DNA of 64,000 bases from Lachnospiraceae bacterium (GTDB lineage Bacteria; Bacillota; Clostridia; Lachnospirales; Lachnospiraceae): the NCBI GenBank assembly GCA_022766245.1, contig JALEPL010000022.1, positions 62,001-126,000 of the forward strand, given 5' to 3'. The notes beneath the pieces are model-generated. The model was not told the origin of the DNA, did not search any database, and saw only the letters and a program-made list of their open reading frames with translations. Below, piece by piece: positions 25,645-33,439 of this stretch. The translations under genes were made by a program, and so were the position numbers. Numbering within the stretch: the first letter of the stretch is position 1; each line of letters starts with the position of its first letter.

Positions 25645-26505
25645 ATGAAATCAATTTACAGAAGTGAAGCATCAAAAAAAGCAGTTTTGGATTTATATGA
25701 CAGACAAATAGCGCAGCTGAATATTCCATACAAAGATATTTATGTGGACACTTCCTTGGGAAAGACCCATTTGGTGGAGTGCGGGAAGCCGGATGGCAAG
25801 CCATTGCTGGTTTTTCATGGAGGGAATTCCACCACTTCCTATAATTTGAAATATTGCAGCTTTCTATTGCCACATTTTCATATTTATGCCGTAGATATCA
25901 TTGGACATCCGGGAAAGAGCGTAGAGCGGGAGCTTTCCTCTCATGGTCAGGACTATGGGAAATGGGCAGCGGAAGTGATAAAGGCCTTGGGGTTTGAGAA
26001 AATGGCATGTTTTGGGGAATCTTTTGGAGGCGGAGTTCTGGTGAAGACCATGTGTGTGGCACCGGAGCTTGTGGAGCGAAGCATGCTGGTGGTTCCGGCG
26101 GCAATCAAAAATGCGCCCTTATATAAGAGTATGAACATGGCATTTCCCATGATGATGTACTGGATGACTCATAAAGAAAAATGGCTGGTGAAATGCTTTC
26201 TCCCCATTACGTTGACGGAAGAAGGAATCACAGAGGATTTTCTGGCTACGGCCCGGTGCAGCATCGACCATGTAAAAATCAAGGCTGCGATGCCACAGGA
26301 TGAGAGCATAGAAAGCCTCAGCAGATATAAAAATCCGGTATTCGTCATGGCGGCAGAGAAGGATCAAATGTTTCCGGCAGCCGGAGTACTTCCCCAGGCA
26401 AAAAAGGTGTGGAAGCAGTGTAAAACGTATATGATGAAGGGGCGAGGACATCTGCATGAACTGACGGAGGAGGAGAAGCAGATGATCGTGGAATTTCTAA
26501 AGTAG
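25645..26505 (+). CDS. Alpha/beta hydrolase
   Basis: A 286-residue alpha/beta-fold hydrolase. The oxyanion loop HGGNSTTSYN, nucleophile elbow GESFGG (Ser near residue 128), acid VMAAEKDQMFP and catalytic His in GRGHLHEL form a complete triad. No signal peptide is visible. The ribosome binding site is AAAAGGAGAAT. The substrate cannot be told from sequence; the regulator upstream suggests a detoxification or ester-cleaving role, which is only inference. Confidence 0.87.
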   Translation: MKSIYRSEASKKAVLDLYDRQIAQLNIPYKDIYVDTSLGKTHLVECGKPDGKPLLVFHGGNSTTSYNLKYCSFLLPHFHIYAVDIIGHPGKSVERELSSHGQDYGKWAAEVIKALGFEKMACFGESFGGGVLVKTMCVAPELVERSMLVVPAAIKNAPLYKSMNMAFPMMMYWMTHKEKWLVKCFLPITLTEEGITEDFLATARCSIDHVKIKAAMPQDESIESLSRYKNPVFVMAAEKDQMFPAAGVLPQAKKVWKQCKTYMMKGRGHLHELTEEEKQMIVEFLK

Positions 26506-26570
26506 GGACGTTTCTTTTGTCACCAAGAGTGTCCCTCTGTCACGAAAATAGTGACAAAAGGAACGTCTCC
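26505..26570. repeat. Family 4 inverted repeat (GGGACGT...), copy 1
   Basis: GGGACGTTTCTTTTGTCAC and GTGACAAAAGGAACGTCTCC form near-perfect 20-bp arms around a centre with a second CAC/GTG pairing. It begins in the hydrolase stop region. Other copies are at 29684-29749 and 30314-30354. Confidence 0.85.
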
Positions 26571-26704
26571 TGTAAGTAACAGAAAACCCGAAAAATGGGC
26601 AATGCAACCAAAAGTTTACATATAGAACGCTACGATTGATAGCTTTTTTGGAGTCCAACAAGTAGGATTGGTCTGTACAAAAATTACGAATTGGAGGACA
26701 CATC

Positions 26705-27493
26705 ATGACATTAGGTGAAAAATTATCAAAATTGCGAAGAGAAAATAATTACACACAGGAACAGCTGGCAGATATCCTGGGAGTTTCCAGACAATCCATC
26801 AGCAAATGGGAAAGTAATCTCGCTTATCCCGAGACAGAAAAACTGATCCGGATGGGCGAATTATTTGACTGCTCCATGGATTATCTCTTAAAGCATAGCA
26901 TGGAAAATGATAATATAAATCAAAAGGATACCAGTGAGGAACCGAAGCGCTTCCGAAAGCTGCTGAGGGAAAGAAAAAGCGAAAAGACTGTATGGGGGAT
27001 GCCCTTATGGCATGTGGCAAAAAATGCCAGAGGATTTGTGGCAGTGGGCTTAAATGCCCATGGTTTTATTGCCATTGGCATGAAAGCGCAGGGTGTCATA
27101 TCCATTGGAATGCTTTCCCTAGGTATTCTATCGTTAGGAATGCTTTCCCTAGGTCTGCTTGCTGTGGGATGTTTGGCAATCGGTATTCTGTCGGCAGGCT
27201 GCTTGTCTGTGGGAGTGTTGACAGCGGGAGCAATCAGTTTTGGCATCATATCCATCGGTGCAATGGCGATTGGTGATTTTTCTGTAGGTGCATTAGCAAT
27301 CGGAAAATATTTTGCTTTGGGAGATAGTGCCCAGGCTATGATTGCTATCGGTGATTCAAAAGCAGTGGGCAGTGCATTTCAAAGGACCGGAGAACTGTCC
27401 ACACAGGATGTTGCTACGATCAAACAGCAGCTCGATGCAAATGTTCCCGCTTATCTTGCATGGGCAAAAGAATTCATAAAAACGTTTTTATAG
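26705..27493 (+). CDS. XRE family regulator with a long glycine-pentad C-terminal tail
   Basis: 262 residues. Residues 4-60 are a Cro/C1-type helix-turn-helix (LRRENNYTQEQLADILGVSRQSISKWES). After a basic linker, residues 110-200 have Gly at every fifth position without a break, of the form G-x-[IL]-[SA]-[IVL], for example GVISIGMLSLGILSLG. Such strict pentads suggest a beta-solenoid or a membrane-associated stack rather than ordinary helices. The end is a short helical segment. The ribosome binding site is TTGGAGG. The target is unknown; it may control neighbouring envelope genes. Confidence 0.85.
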   Translation: MTLGEKLSKLRRENNYTQEQLADILGVSRQSISKWESNLAYPETEKLIRMGELFDCSMDYLLKHSMENDNINQKDTSEEPKRFRKLLRERKSEKTVWGMPLWHVAKNARGFVAVGLNAHGFIAIGMKAQGVISIGMLSLGILSLGMLSLGLLAVGCLAIGILSAGCLSVGVLTAGAISFGIISIGAMAIGDFSVGALAIGKYFALGDSAQAMIAIGDSKAVGSAFQRTGELSTQDVATIKQQLDANVPAYLAWAKEFIKTFL

Positions 27494-27547
27494 AAATATC
27501 ACCTGCGGTGACGCTTGGTGAAAACTGAACGAGGAAAAAGAATGAAG

Positions 27548-27732
27548 GTATCTGTTCAGAACAGGCCGAATCACTTGCTGATTAGGCCGTAAGAACATGA
27601 TTCGGGTGCGAGCAAAGTCTACGCTTCGCTTCGGTCGGTGTTGAACAGGTGCCACTGGCACCTAACACCCCATCGGCGTAGCCGATTTTCATGGGTTTGC
27701 GAATTGTATCTGTGAAGGTACTGAACAGATAC
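27548..27732. repeat. Long copy of family 1 element, forward orientation
   Basis: A 185-bp element from GTATCTGTTCAGAAC to GTACTGAACAGATAC. It contains AGGCCGAATCACTTGCTGAT, the TTCGCTTCGGTCGGTGTT segment, the palindrome AGGTGCCACTGGCACCT and a right-end hairpin GTATCTGT...ACAGATAC. It lies just upstream of a broken CPBP gene. Confidence 0.87.
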
Positions 27733-27748
27733 GAATGAAGAGATACGA

Positions 27749-28140
27749 ATGAAGAATGAAAAAGTTTTGTTGACTGTGAAATTGATTGTCGTATATTCCA
27801 TATTACTTGGAACGACTGCATTACCATTATTGTTCAATATGTTGACAGAAAGCAGTGTGGGTCGTCTGCTTGGAAGGATGTTGGCTAAGCTAATCATGGC
27901 AGGCGTGGTATTTGTATTTTATAAGAACAAAAAGAAGATCTTTGCGGAATTGGGATATTCCACGAAAAATATAGGAAAGCAGTCTTTTATCTGTTTTTTG
28001 TGGGGCCTGTTGAAGAATTTGTGTTCCGTGGTTATTTCCAGCAACAGCTGGAGGAACTGATAAGAAATAGGATCGTTGTCTGTGTCGCTGGCCCATGGGC
28101 TGCATGACAGTATTATATTCATTCTGAGTTGTATATTATT
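27749..28140 (+). pseudogene. Broken CPBP family intramembrane protease gene
   Basis: The frame from ATG 27749 gives an N-terminal membrane segment (LTVKLIVVYSILLGTTALPLL) and stops early. In another frame the bases around 28005-28050 encode GPVEEFVFRGYFQQQ, the CPBP motif EExxxR, and then SLAHGLHDSIIF. The middle membrane helices are missing, so an internal deletion and frameshift have removed function. An intact but different CPBP gene follows. Confidence 0.7.
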
Positions 28141-28305
28141 GTAAAATACTGTGTTTGACTCACGAAAAGTCTCCTCTTATCCCTGGAAAATCACCATTTA
28201 CGTTCGAATTATTGATTTTTTTCCGGAAGTCATTATGATTGTATATGAATTACATCAGAGAGATGAATGAAAATCAATTATCGTTTGAAAGGATAGGGAT
28301 AAAAT

Positions 28306-29130
28306 GTGGAAGAAGATAAAAAGAAAGTTAGATTAAAATCAATATTTGTTTTGCTGTTGATTCTATTTGTGGGGGGTGTATTTACATTGCATATCCTGCC
28401 TCGGGGAATTGCAAAGGGTTTTGATCTTCTTACAGGTGTTAATTTAGATTCCCATGATTTGGCCACAAGATATGGTATGGGAATCATTAGCAGATTGATT
28501 GGTTTGGCGATACTTTTGCCTGTTTTTTTTCGGCTTAATGTGATGAAGAATTTTACATACCGGATTACGGGAACTTGCTTTGTGCTTAGTTGGATGTTCT
28601 TTGTCTATATTGTTGCAAATTTAGAGGTGGATGGTATGAAGTATGCCACGCCGCAACTGATTCTTCTGATGGTGTTAGAGTGTTTTGTCATCGGATTTTA
28701 TGAAGAAATCCTGTTTCGTGGCGTGCTCCTGCGGCAATTCATGGAATTATTTGAAGATGGTCAAGGAAAATGCATGTGTGCTGTTTTAACTTCCAGTTTA
28801 GCATTTGCGCTGGTTCATCTGATGAATTTGTTCACAGGAGCGAGGATAGAAGCTGTGTTGTCGCAAGTCGTTTATACTTTTATTTTGGGGATTGCATTTT
28901 CAGCACTTTTAATTCGAACAAACTGGAATCTATTGTGGTGCGGCTTGATTCACAGTTTATATGATATGGCGTCCGGATTTGGTGATTTTGCTGTTTTGCA
29001 GCAGACAGAAAATGTGACAGTGAGTCCTCAGACGGTAAACGCAGGGGCATATTTGATCAACCTTTGTCTTTTTATTCCGCTTTTGCTTTATGGGATTTTC
29101 TTATTGAGAAAGAGAAACATTTCCGTTTAA
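28306..29130 (+). CDS. CPBP family intramembrane metalloprotease
   Basis: 274 residues with about eight hydrophobic segments. The CPBP (Abi/Rce1-like) motifs are complete: GFYEEILFRGVLL (EExxxR), FALVHLMNL (first His) and GLIHSLYDMAS (His with Asp). Such proteins cut or process small peptides or prenylated proteins in the membrane; in Firmicutes they are often tied to bacteriocin self-immunity. The GTG start at 28306 is read in the frame of MEEDKKKVRLKS; an ATG two bases earlier is out of frame. AAAGGATAGGG is the likely ribosome binding site. Confidence 0.88.
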   Translation: MEEDKKKVRLKSIFVLLLILFVGGVFTLHILPRGIAKGFDLLTGVNLDSHDLATRYGMGIISRLIGLAILLPVFFRLNVMKNFTYRITGTCFVLSWMFFVYIVANLEVDGMKYATPQLILLMVLECFVIGFYEEILFRGVLLRQFMELFEDGQGKCMCAVLTSSLAFALVHLMNLFTGARIEAVLSQVVYTFILGIAFSALLIRTNWNLLWCGLIHSLYDMASGFGDFAVLQQTENVTVSPQTVNAGAYLINLCLFIPLLLYGIFLLRKRNISV

Positions 29131-29177
29131 ATTGGTATATCTTACATACCGGTATTATACCTCTTACTGTAAGAGTC

Positions 29178-29226
29178 TTGACAATAAGCAACTGGTTGCA
29201 CATAATAAAAGTGCAACTAGTTGCTT
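29178..29226 (+). promoter_or_regulatory. MarR gene promoter with twin palindromic operator
   Basis: TTGACA (29178-29183), 17 bases and CATAAT (29201-29206). The spacer and start region are covered by two 16-bp arms, AAGCAACTGGTTGCAC (29186-29201) and GTGCAACTAGTTGCTT (29211-29226), which are inverted to each other at 15 of 16 positions. Each arm is itself close to a palindrome (CAACTAGTTG). This fits two MarR dimers blocking the promoter. Confidence 0.7.
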
Positions 29227-29248
29227 ATTTTTACGGAGGCAATTCTTT

Positions 29249-29677
29249 ATGAATCGTACAGAAAAGGAAGAGTACATTATTGGCTGTATCTCATTACTAT
29301 CCAATAAACTGACACAGTTTGGTGATTGCATTTTACCGGACATTACATTTAAACAATGGTTTTTGCTGCTGATGATATCAAAAATGGAAGGGGAAGAAAA
29401 AAGCATCAATAGCATTGCAGAGTTTGTTGGATCATCCAGACAAAATATTAAGAAAATGCTGAAACCATTAGAAGAGAAAGGATATGTGGTGATTGGGAAA
29501 TCTACCCTGGATGCAAGAGCATTAAAGGTAGAGTTGACGGAAAAAACATATCAGTATTTTAGCGAAAATGCCCATGCTGCGGAGGAAGAAACAAACAAAC
29601 TATTTCAGTCGTTTTCCATGTCAGAAATTGATAATTTAATGGTCAATCTGGAGAAAATGCTGCAATGCCTGTCTTAA
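29249..29677 (+). CDS. MarR family transcriptional regulator
   Basis: 142 residues with the winged-helix layout of MarR: SINSIAEFVGSSRQNIKKMLKPLEEKGYVVI, then the wing KSTLDARALKVELTEK. ATG 29249 is chosen because ACGGAGG lies ten bases upstream and because the longer frame would begin inside the promoter. The twin palindrome directly over its promoter argues for autoregulation. A LiaF-like membrane protein follows across a family 4 repeat. Confidence 0.9.
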   Translation: MNRTEKEEYIIGCISLLSNKLTQFGDCILPDITFKQWFLLLMISKMEGEEKSINSIAEFVGSSRQNIKKMLKPLEEKGYVVIGKSTLDARALKVELTEKTYQYFSENAHAAEEETNKLFQSFSMSEIDNLMVNLEKMLQCLS

Positions 29678-29683
29678 TTGCCA

Positions 29684-29749
29684 GGGACGTTCCTTTTGTC
29701 ACGGTTTTCATGACAGAGGGACACTCCTCGTGACAAAAGAAACGTCCCC
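29684..29749. repeat. Family 4 inverted repeat, copy 2
   Basis: GGGACGTTCCTTTTGTCAC pairs with GTGACAAAAGAAACGTCCCC; the inner GACAGAGGGACACTC segment is shared with copy 1. It fills the gap between the MarR and LiaF-like genes and ends at the next ribosome binding site. Confidence 0.85.
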
Positions 29750-29761
29750 AAGGAGGATATT

Positions 29762-30187
29762 ATGCATCGAACAAAGAGAGTTTTTTGGGGATTGTGTTTT
29801 ATCGCAATCGCAGTTATGGTTCTTTTGAATCAGACAGGTGTGCTGAATGTAACGCTCAGCGCAGGAAAGATTATTATTGGAATTTTAGCACTGGCAAAAT
29901 ATGTGAATTCCACTGATTTCAGGGGAGCATCTGTGAAGAACAGCTTCGGTGAGCTGAAGGTGTATTTTGACAAGGCAATTGTGTTGACAAGCCCCATTGA
30001 TATCAAGTTAAGCAACAGTTTCGGAGAACTTCAGGTATTTGTACCGAAAAACTGGAATGTGAAACTGGATGTGAATGTTTTTGCCGGGGACTGTAAGAAT
30101 GAGCCTCATACAGGAAATGAGGATTGGCCTCAGGTGCGTATTTCCGGAGATGTAAGTTTTGGTGAAATTCAGATTATCTATGTGTAG
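29762..30187 (+). CDS. Small membrane protein with LiaF-like C-terminal domain
   Basis: 141 residues. Two hydrophobic segments lie at about 8-24 and 32-46. The rest is a beta-rich domain with two matching units, SFGELKVYFDKA and SFGELQVFVPKNW, and a final SFGEIQIIYV. The repeated FGE pattern resembles the LiaF / DUF2154 domain of cell-envelope stress sensors. It is shorter than usual LiaF proteins, with fewer membrane helices. The ribosome binding site is AAGGAGG. It may form a unit with the MarR gene. Confidence 0.7.
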   Translation: MHRTKRVFWGLCFIAIAVMVLLNQTGVLNVTLSAGKIIIGILALAKYVNSTDFRGASVKNSFGELKVYFDKAIVLTSPIDIKLSNSFGELQVFVPKNWNVKLDVNVFAGDCKNEPHTGNEDWPQVRISGDVSFGEIQIIYV

Positions 30188-30313
30188 TCTTACTTGAAAA
30201 CCATGTCATCTATTGCTATAATACACTTGCGTCATTTTGTAATTGGCGTAGGTGTATTTCTATTTATACATCTGCAGGAATTACCTAAAACTGATGTGAG
30301 GTTTTTATTTTTT

Positions 30314-30354
30314 GGTGACAGTGGGACACTCTTTGTGACAAAAGGAACGTCCCC
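30314..30354. repeat. Family 4 repeat, half copy
   Basis: GGTGACAGTGGGACACTC followed by TTTGTGACAAAAGGAACGTCCCC matches the centre and right arm of the other copies; the left arm is missing. It ends at the flavodiiron gene ribosome binding site. Confidence 0.75.
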
Positions 30355-30369
30355 AAGAAAGGAGTAGCA

Positions 30370-31524
30370 ATGAAAATAACAGAAGATATTAAATACGTTG
30401 GAGTGAATGACCATCAGATCGACCTTTTTGAAGGACAATATATCGTGCCCAATGGCATGGCATACAATTCCTATGTAATCATGGATGACCAGATTGCAGT
30501 GATGGATACCGTAGATATTCACTTTAAAGAAGAATGGCTGGGAAACATTGCACAGGTTCTGGGGGACAGAAAACCGGAATATCTGGTGATTTCACATATG
30601 GAGCCGGATCATTCTGCGAATATTGCAAATTTTTTAGAGGTATATCCGGATACAACTTTGGTGGGAAATGCAAAAACATTTACCATGCTGGATCAGTTTT
30701 TTACACTGAAACCTGATGTGAAACGTATGACCGTAGCAGATAAGGAAGTTTTGAATCTTGGTCATCACGAACTGACCTTTGTGATGGCACCCATGGTACA
30801 TTGGCCTGAGGTTATGGTAAGCTATGACAGCACAGATAAGGTTCTTTTCTCTGCAGATGCATTTGGAAAGTTTGGTGCATTGGATGTGGAGGAGGACTGG
30901 GATTGCGAGGCTCGTCGCTATTATTTTGGAATCGTAGGAAAATACGGCATGCAGGTACAGAAGCTTCTTCAGGTGGCAGCTACGCTTGATATTCAGACCA
31001 TCTGTCCGCTGCATGGACCGATCCTTACGGAAAATCTGGAGCACTATATCGGACAGTATCAGACATGGTCTTCTTATCAGCCGGAAAATGAGGGCGTGAT
31101 GATCGCTTATGCTTCTGTCTATGGAAATACCAAGGCTGCCGCAGAGCTTTTAGCAGAGAAGTTAAGAGAAAAGGGATGCCCTCGTGTGGTAGTGGCAGAT
31201 CTGGCCAGAGAAGATATGGCAGAATGTGTGGAGGATGCGTTCCGCCACAGTAAGCTGGTGCTGGCAAGCGTTACATATAATGGAGACGTATTCCCGTTTA
31301 TGAAGACATTTATTCAGGATCTGTTGGAGCGTAATTACCAGAACCGTACCGTAGCATTTATGGAGAATGGTTCCTGGGCACCTACCGCAAAGCGGGTGAT
31401 GGAGGGAATGTTTGAAAAGAGCAAGAACATCACCTTTGCAGAGCATACAGTATCCATCAAGTCTGCACTGAATGAGACAAGCAAAGAAGCTATCGAACAG
31501 CTGGCAGAAGAATTGTGTATATAG
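30370..31524 (+). CDS. Flavodiiron protein (FprA type)
   Basis: Reduces O2 to water, or NO to N2O, in anaerobes, using a di-iron site and FMN. The 384 residues have an N-terminal metallo-beta-lactamase-like domain with SHMEPDHSAN (HxExDH near residue 79), MVHWPE, SADAFG and PLHGP as metal ligands. A flavodoxin domain follows from about residue 240 (IAYASVYGNTKAAAELLAEKL). There is no C-terminal rubredoxin domain, so an external electron donor is needed. The ribosome binding site is AAGAAAGGAGTAGCA. An FNT-type channel follows closely and is likely co-transcribed. Confidence 0.95.
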   Translation: MKITEDIKYVGVNDHQIDLFEGQYIVPNGMAYNSYVIMDDQIAVMDTVDIHFKEEWLGNIAQVLGDRKPEYLVISHMEPDHSANIANFLEVYPDTTLVGNAKTFTMLDQFFTLKPDVKRMTVADKEVLNLGHHELTFVMAPMVHWPEVMVSYDSTDKVLFSADAFGKFGALDVEEDWDCEARRYYFGIVGKYGMQVQKLLQVAATLDIQTICPLHGPILTENLEHYIGQYQTWSSYQPENEGVMIAYASVYGNTKAAAELLAEKLREKGCPRVVVADLAREDMAECVEDAFRHSKLVLASVTYNGDVFPFMKTFIQDLLERNYQNRTVAFMENGSWAPTAKRVMEGMFEKSKNITFAEHTVSIKSALNETSKEAIEQLAEELCI

Positions 31525-31541
31525 AAAATAAGGAGCATTTT

Positions 31542-32165
31542 ATGAAGGCGCAAGCAAAGAAATACATACGAATGTTATTGTTGGCAATATTGTCCGGAAT
31601 CACCATCGGAGTGGGCGGCACGGTATTTCTCTCCGCTGAGAGCCGTGTGGTAGGGGCCGTACTCTTTACGGTAGGGCTGTATACCATCTGTATTCAGGGA
31701 CTGAATCTGTTCACCGGAAAAGTGGGTTATCTGTTTGATAATAAGCCTATTTACCTGGTAGAGCTTCTGGTGATCTGGATCGGAAATTTTCTGGGGACAG
31801 CTATTTCCGCAGCATTGATTCTGCAGACCAGAATATCCGGTATTGCCGATACAGCCCGCAGCCTGTGTGAAGTGAAGCTTCAGGACAGTTATGTCAGTCT
31901 GTTTGTACTGGGAATATTCTGTGGAATGTTAATGTTTATTGCCGTGGATGGCTTTAAGAAGACCAATGGAAATCCGGTAATTTTGTTCTTAGGGGTTGTG
32001 ACCTTTATCCTGTGCGGATTTGAGCACTGCATTGCAGACATGTTCTACTTTACACTGGCAGGCATGTGGTCGGTCAAAGCATTGCTGTGCATCCTGGTCA
32101 TCACTCTGGGAAACAGCGTGGGCGGCGTGCTCATTCCTCTTGTAAAAAAATTCCCGGAGAAGTAA
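31542..32165 (+). CDS. Formate/nitrite transporter (FNT) family protein
   Basis: 207 residues, six hydrophobic segments. The family marks are SGITIGVGG in helix 1, NLFTGKVGYLF, EVKLQDSYVSLFVLGIFCGMLMF and the signature GFEHCIADMFYF. FNT channels pass small monovalent anions such as formate, nitrite or hydrosulfide. At about 207 residues it is shorter than many family members. ATG 31542 is chosen because AAGGAG lies seven bases upstream. It is 17 bases after the flavodiiron gene, which could hint at nitrogen-oxide or formate handling; that link is inference. Confidence 0.88.
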   Translation: MKAQAKKYIRMLLLAILSGITIGVGGTVFLSAESRVVGAVLFTVGLYTICIQGLNLFTGKVGYLFDNKPIYLVELLVIWIGNFLGTAISAALILQTRISGIADTARSLCEVKLQDSYVSLFVLGIFCGMLMFIAVDGFKKTNGNPVILFLGVVTFILCGFEHCIADMFYFTLAGMWSVKALLCILVITLGNSVGGVLIPLVKKFPEK

Positions 32166-32188
32166 TTATTTTTATCCCTTTTTCTTTT

Positions 32189-32242
32189 GTGTGTTTCCGA
32201 AATGCAAATTCATTCGGGAACACATTTGTAAAAAGGGAGTTA
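32189..32242. repeat. Family 3 hairpin element, copy 2 (possible two-way terminator)
   Basis: TGTGTTTCCGAAATG pairs with CATTCGGGAACACA, flanked by TATCCCTTTTT on one side and AAAAAGGGAG on the other. It lies between two convergent genes and overlaps the end of the AraC gene. The T-rich and A-rich flanks could terminate both. Confidence 0.65.
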
Positions 32243-33091
32243 TTTTTTTCGATAGGCACTGGGGCTCTTGTGATAAGCAGCCTTGAATCTTTTGTTGAAA
32301 TAACTGCAGCTGCAGTAACCGGACTGCAGTGCAATCTCTGTGATCGACAGATCTGTGTTTTCCAACAACTCTCTGGCTTTATCCAGACGCAGTCGATTGA
32401 TATAATCGCTGAGTGTGATTCGGAAAGTGTTGTGGAAATAACGGGAAAAATATTTAGGCGACATATGAAAATGAGTGGCAAGTTCATCCAATGTGATTTC
32501 ATTGGTGTAGTGTTCCCCGATATAGCCTAAGATTTCCCGGTGCAGATTTCTGTTGGTCCTTTCTTTTGTTACCTGTATGATTCCGTTACTCTGATAGAGC
32601 TGATACAATAGATGTAAAAGTTCCATTCGGATACCCAGCTGGAAAGCGGTTCCTTTTGTATAGTACAGCTTTACAATATGCTCGATGCAGTGAACAACTG
32701 CCGGGTAGATATCCTGGGATGGAATGATATGATTCAGTTTCATTTTATGCTCTGACAGTGGCATGAGAAATTCTTCATTCACAATGTCCATGTTTAGAAA
32801 TAACAGAGAACTGATGGGAAACAGAATCGTGCCATAAATAGTTTCCAGATCATCTACAGACATTTCATGGATTTCCTGACTGTTGATAAAAAAGATGTCA
32901 CCGGTACGTCCTTCATAGGAGGTCTGGTCGATGGAAAGATGCAGATGCCCCTTCTGAACATAGACGATTTCTATTTCGTTATGCCAGTGCAGGGGTACAG
33001 AAAAAGTATGGGGAAATTTTTGCATGTGATAAACGGTAAATGGATATTCTGTTGTTCCGTGGGTGACATGTTCTTTTAAATTCTCATTCAT
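32240..33091 (-). CDS. AraC family transcriptional regulator with cupin sensor
   Basis: 283 residues. The N-terminal cupin fold (HTFSVPLHWHNEIEIVYVQKG) would bind a small molecule, probably a sugar. The C-terminal AraC pair of helix-turn-helix motifs is clear: EITLDELATHFHMSPKYFSRYF, then LSITEIALQSGYCSCSYFNKRFK. The order suits a regulator of carbohydrate use, and the GH13 gene diverges from it. Control of that gene is likely but not shown by sequence. The 3' end overlaps a hairpin element. Confidence 0.92.
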   Translation of the reverse strand: MNENLKEHVTHGTTEYPFTVYHMQKFPHTFSVPLHWHNEIEIVYVQKGHLHLSIDQTSYEGRTGDIFFINSQEIHEMSVDDLETIYGTILFPISSLLFLNMDIVNEEFLMPLSEHKMKLNHIIPSQDIYPAVVHCIEHIVKLYYTKGTAFQLGIRMELLHLLYQLYQSNGIIQVTKERTNRNLHREILGYIGEHYTNEITLDELATHFHMSPKYFSRYFHNTFRITLSDYINRLRLDKARELLENTDLSITEIALQSGYCSCSYFNKRFKAAYHKSPSAYRKK

Positions 33092-33118
33092 ATGATTGTG
33101 ATTACTCCCTTTTTCTGG

Positions 33119-33147
33119 TTTTTGCGAATGGGGTTCTGAATAGTTTC
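33119..33147. repeat. Family 1 half-end
   Basis: TTTGCGAATGGGG followed by TTCTGAATAGTTTC, the same right-end module as at 12474-12501. No partner end lies near. Confidence 0.55.
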
Positions 33148-33260
33148 CTGGCCTTTACATTCAATTCGTATAAATTCGTATAAAGTATACATATAAAGTA
33201 GAAAAAATACAAGTATTTCCCGAAAAAGTACTATAAAATAAGAATATAATGTGATATTTT

Positions 33261-33390
33261 ATAACTGTTCAGAACAGGCTGAATCACTTGTTGATGAGGC
33301 TGTAAGAACATGATTCAGGTGTGAGCAACCCCTATCGGAGTAGTCGATTTTCAAGGGCTTGCGAATCGTATCAGTGAAGTACTGAATACG
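33261..33390. repeat. Family 1 element with internal deletion
   Basis: ATAACTGTTCAGAACAGGCT to GAAGTACTGAATACG, about 130 bp. It keeps the left module (CTGAATCACTTGTTGATGAG) and the right module (TTTTCAAGGGCTTGCGAATC) but lacks the GTGCCACTGGCAC centre of the long copies. With the half-end before it, this fills the 348-bp gap between the AraC and GH13 genes. Confidence 0.75.
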
Positions 33391-33439
33391 GGTATTATAC
33401 AAAAGAAAGCATCCAGGGATGGCTTGGTTGGGAGGTTTT

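Noticed and set aside
28141-28305. Small gene or peptide precursor between the CPBP genes
   Set aside because: No start with a ribosome binding site and no frame of useful length was seen.
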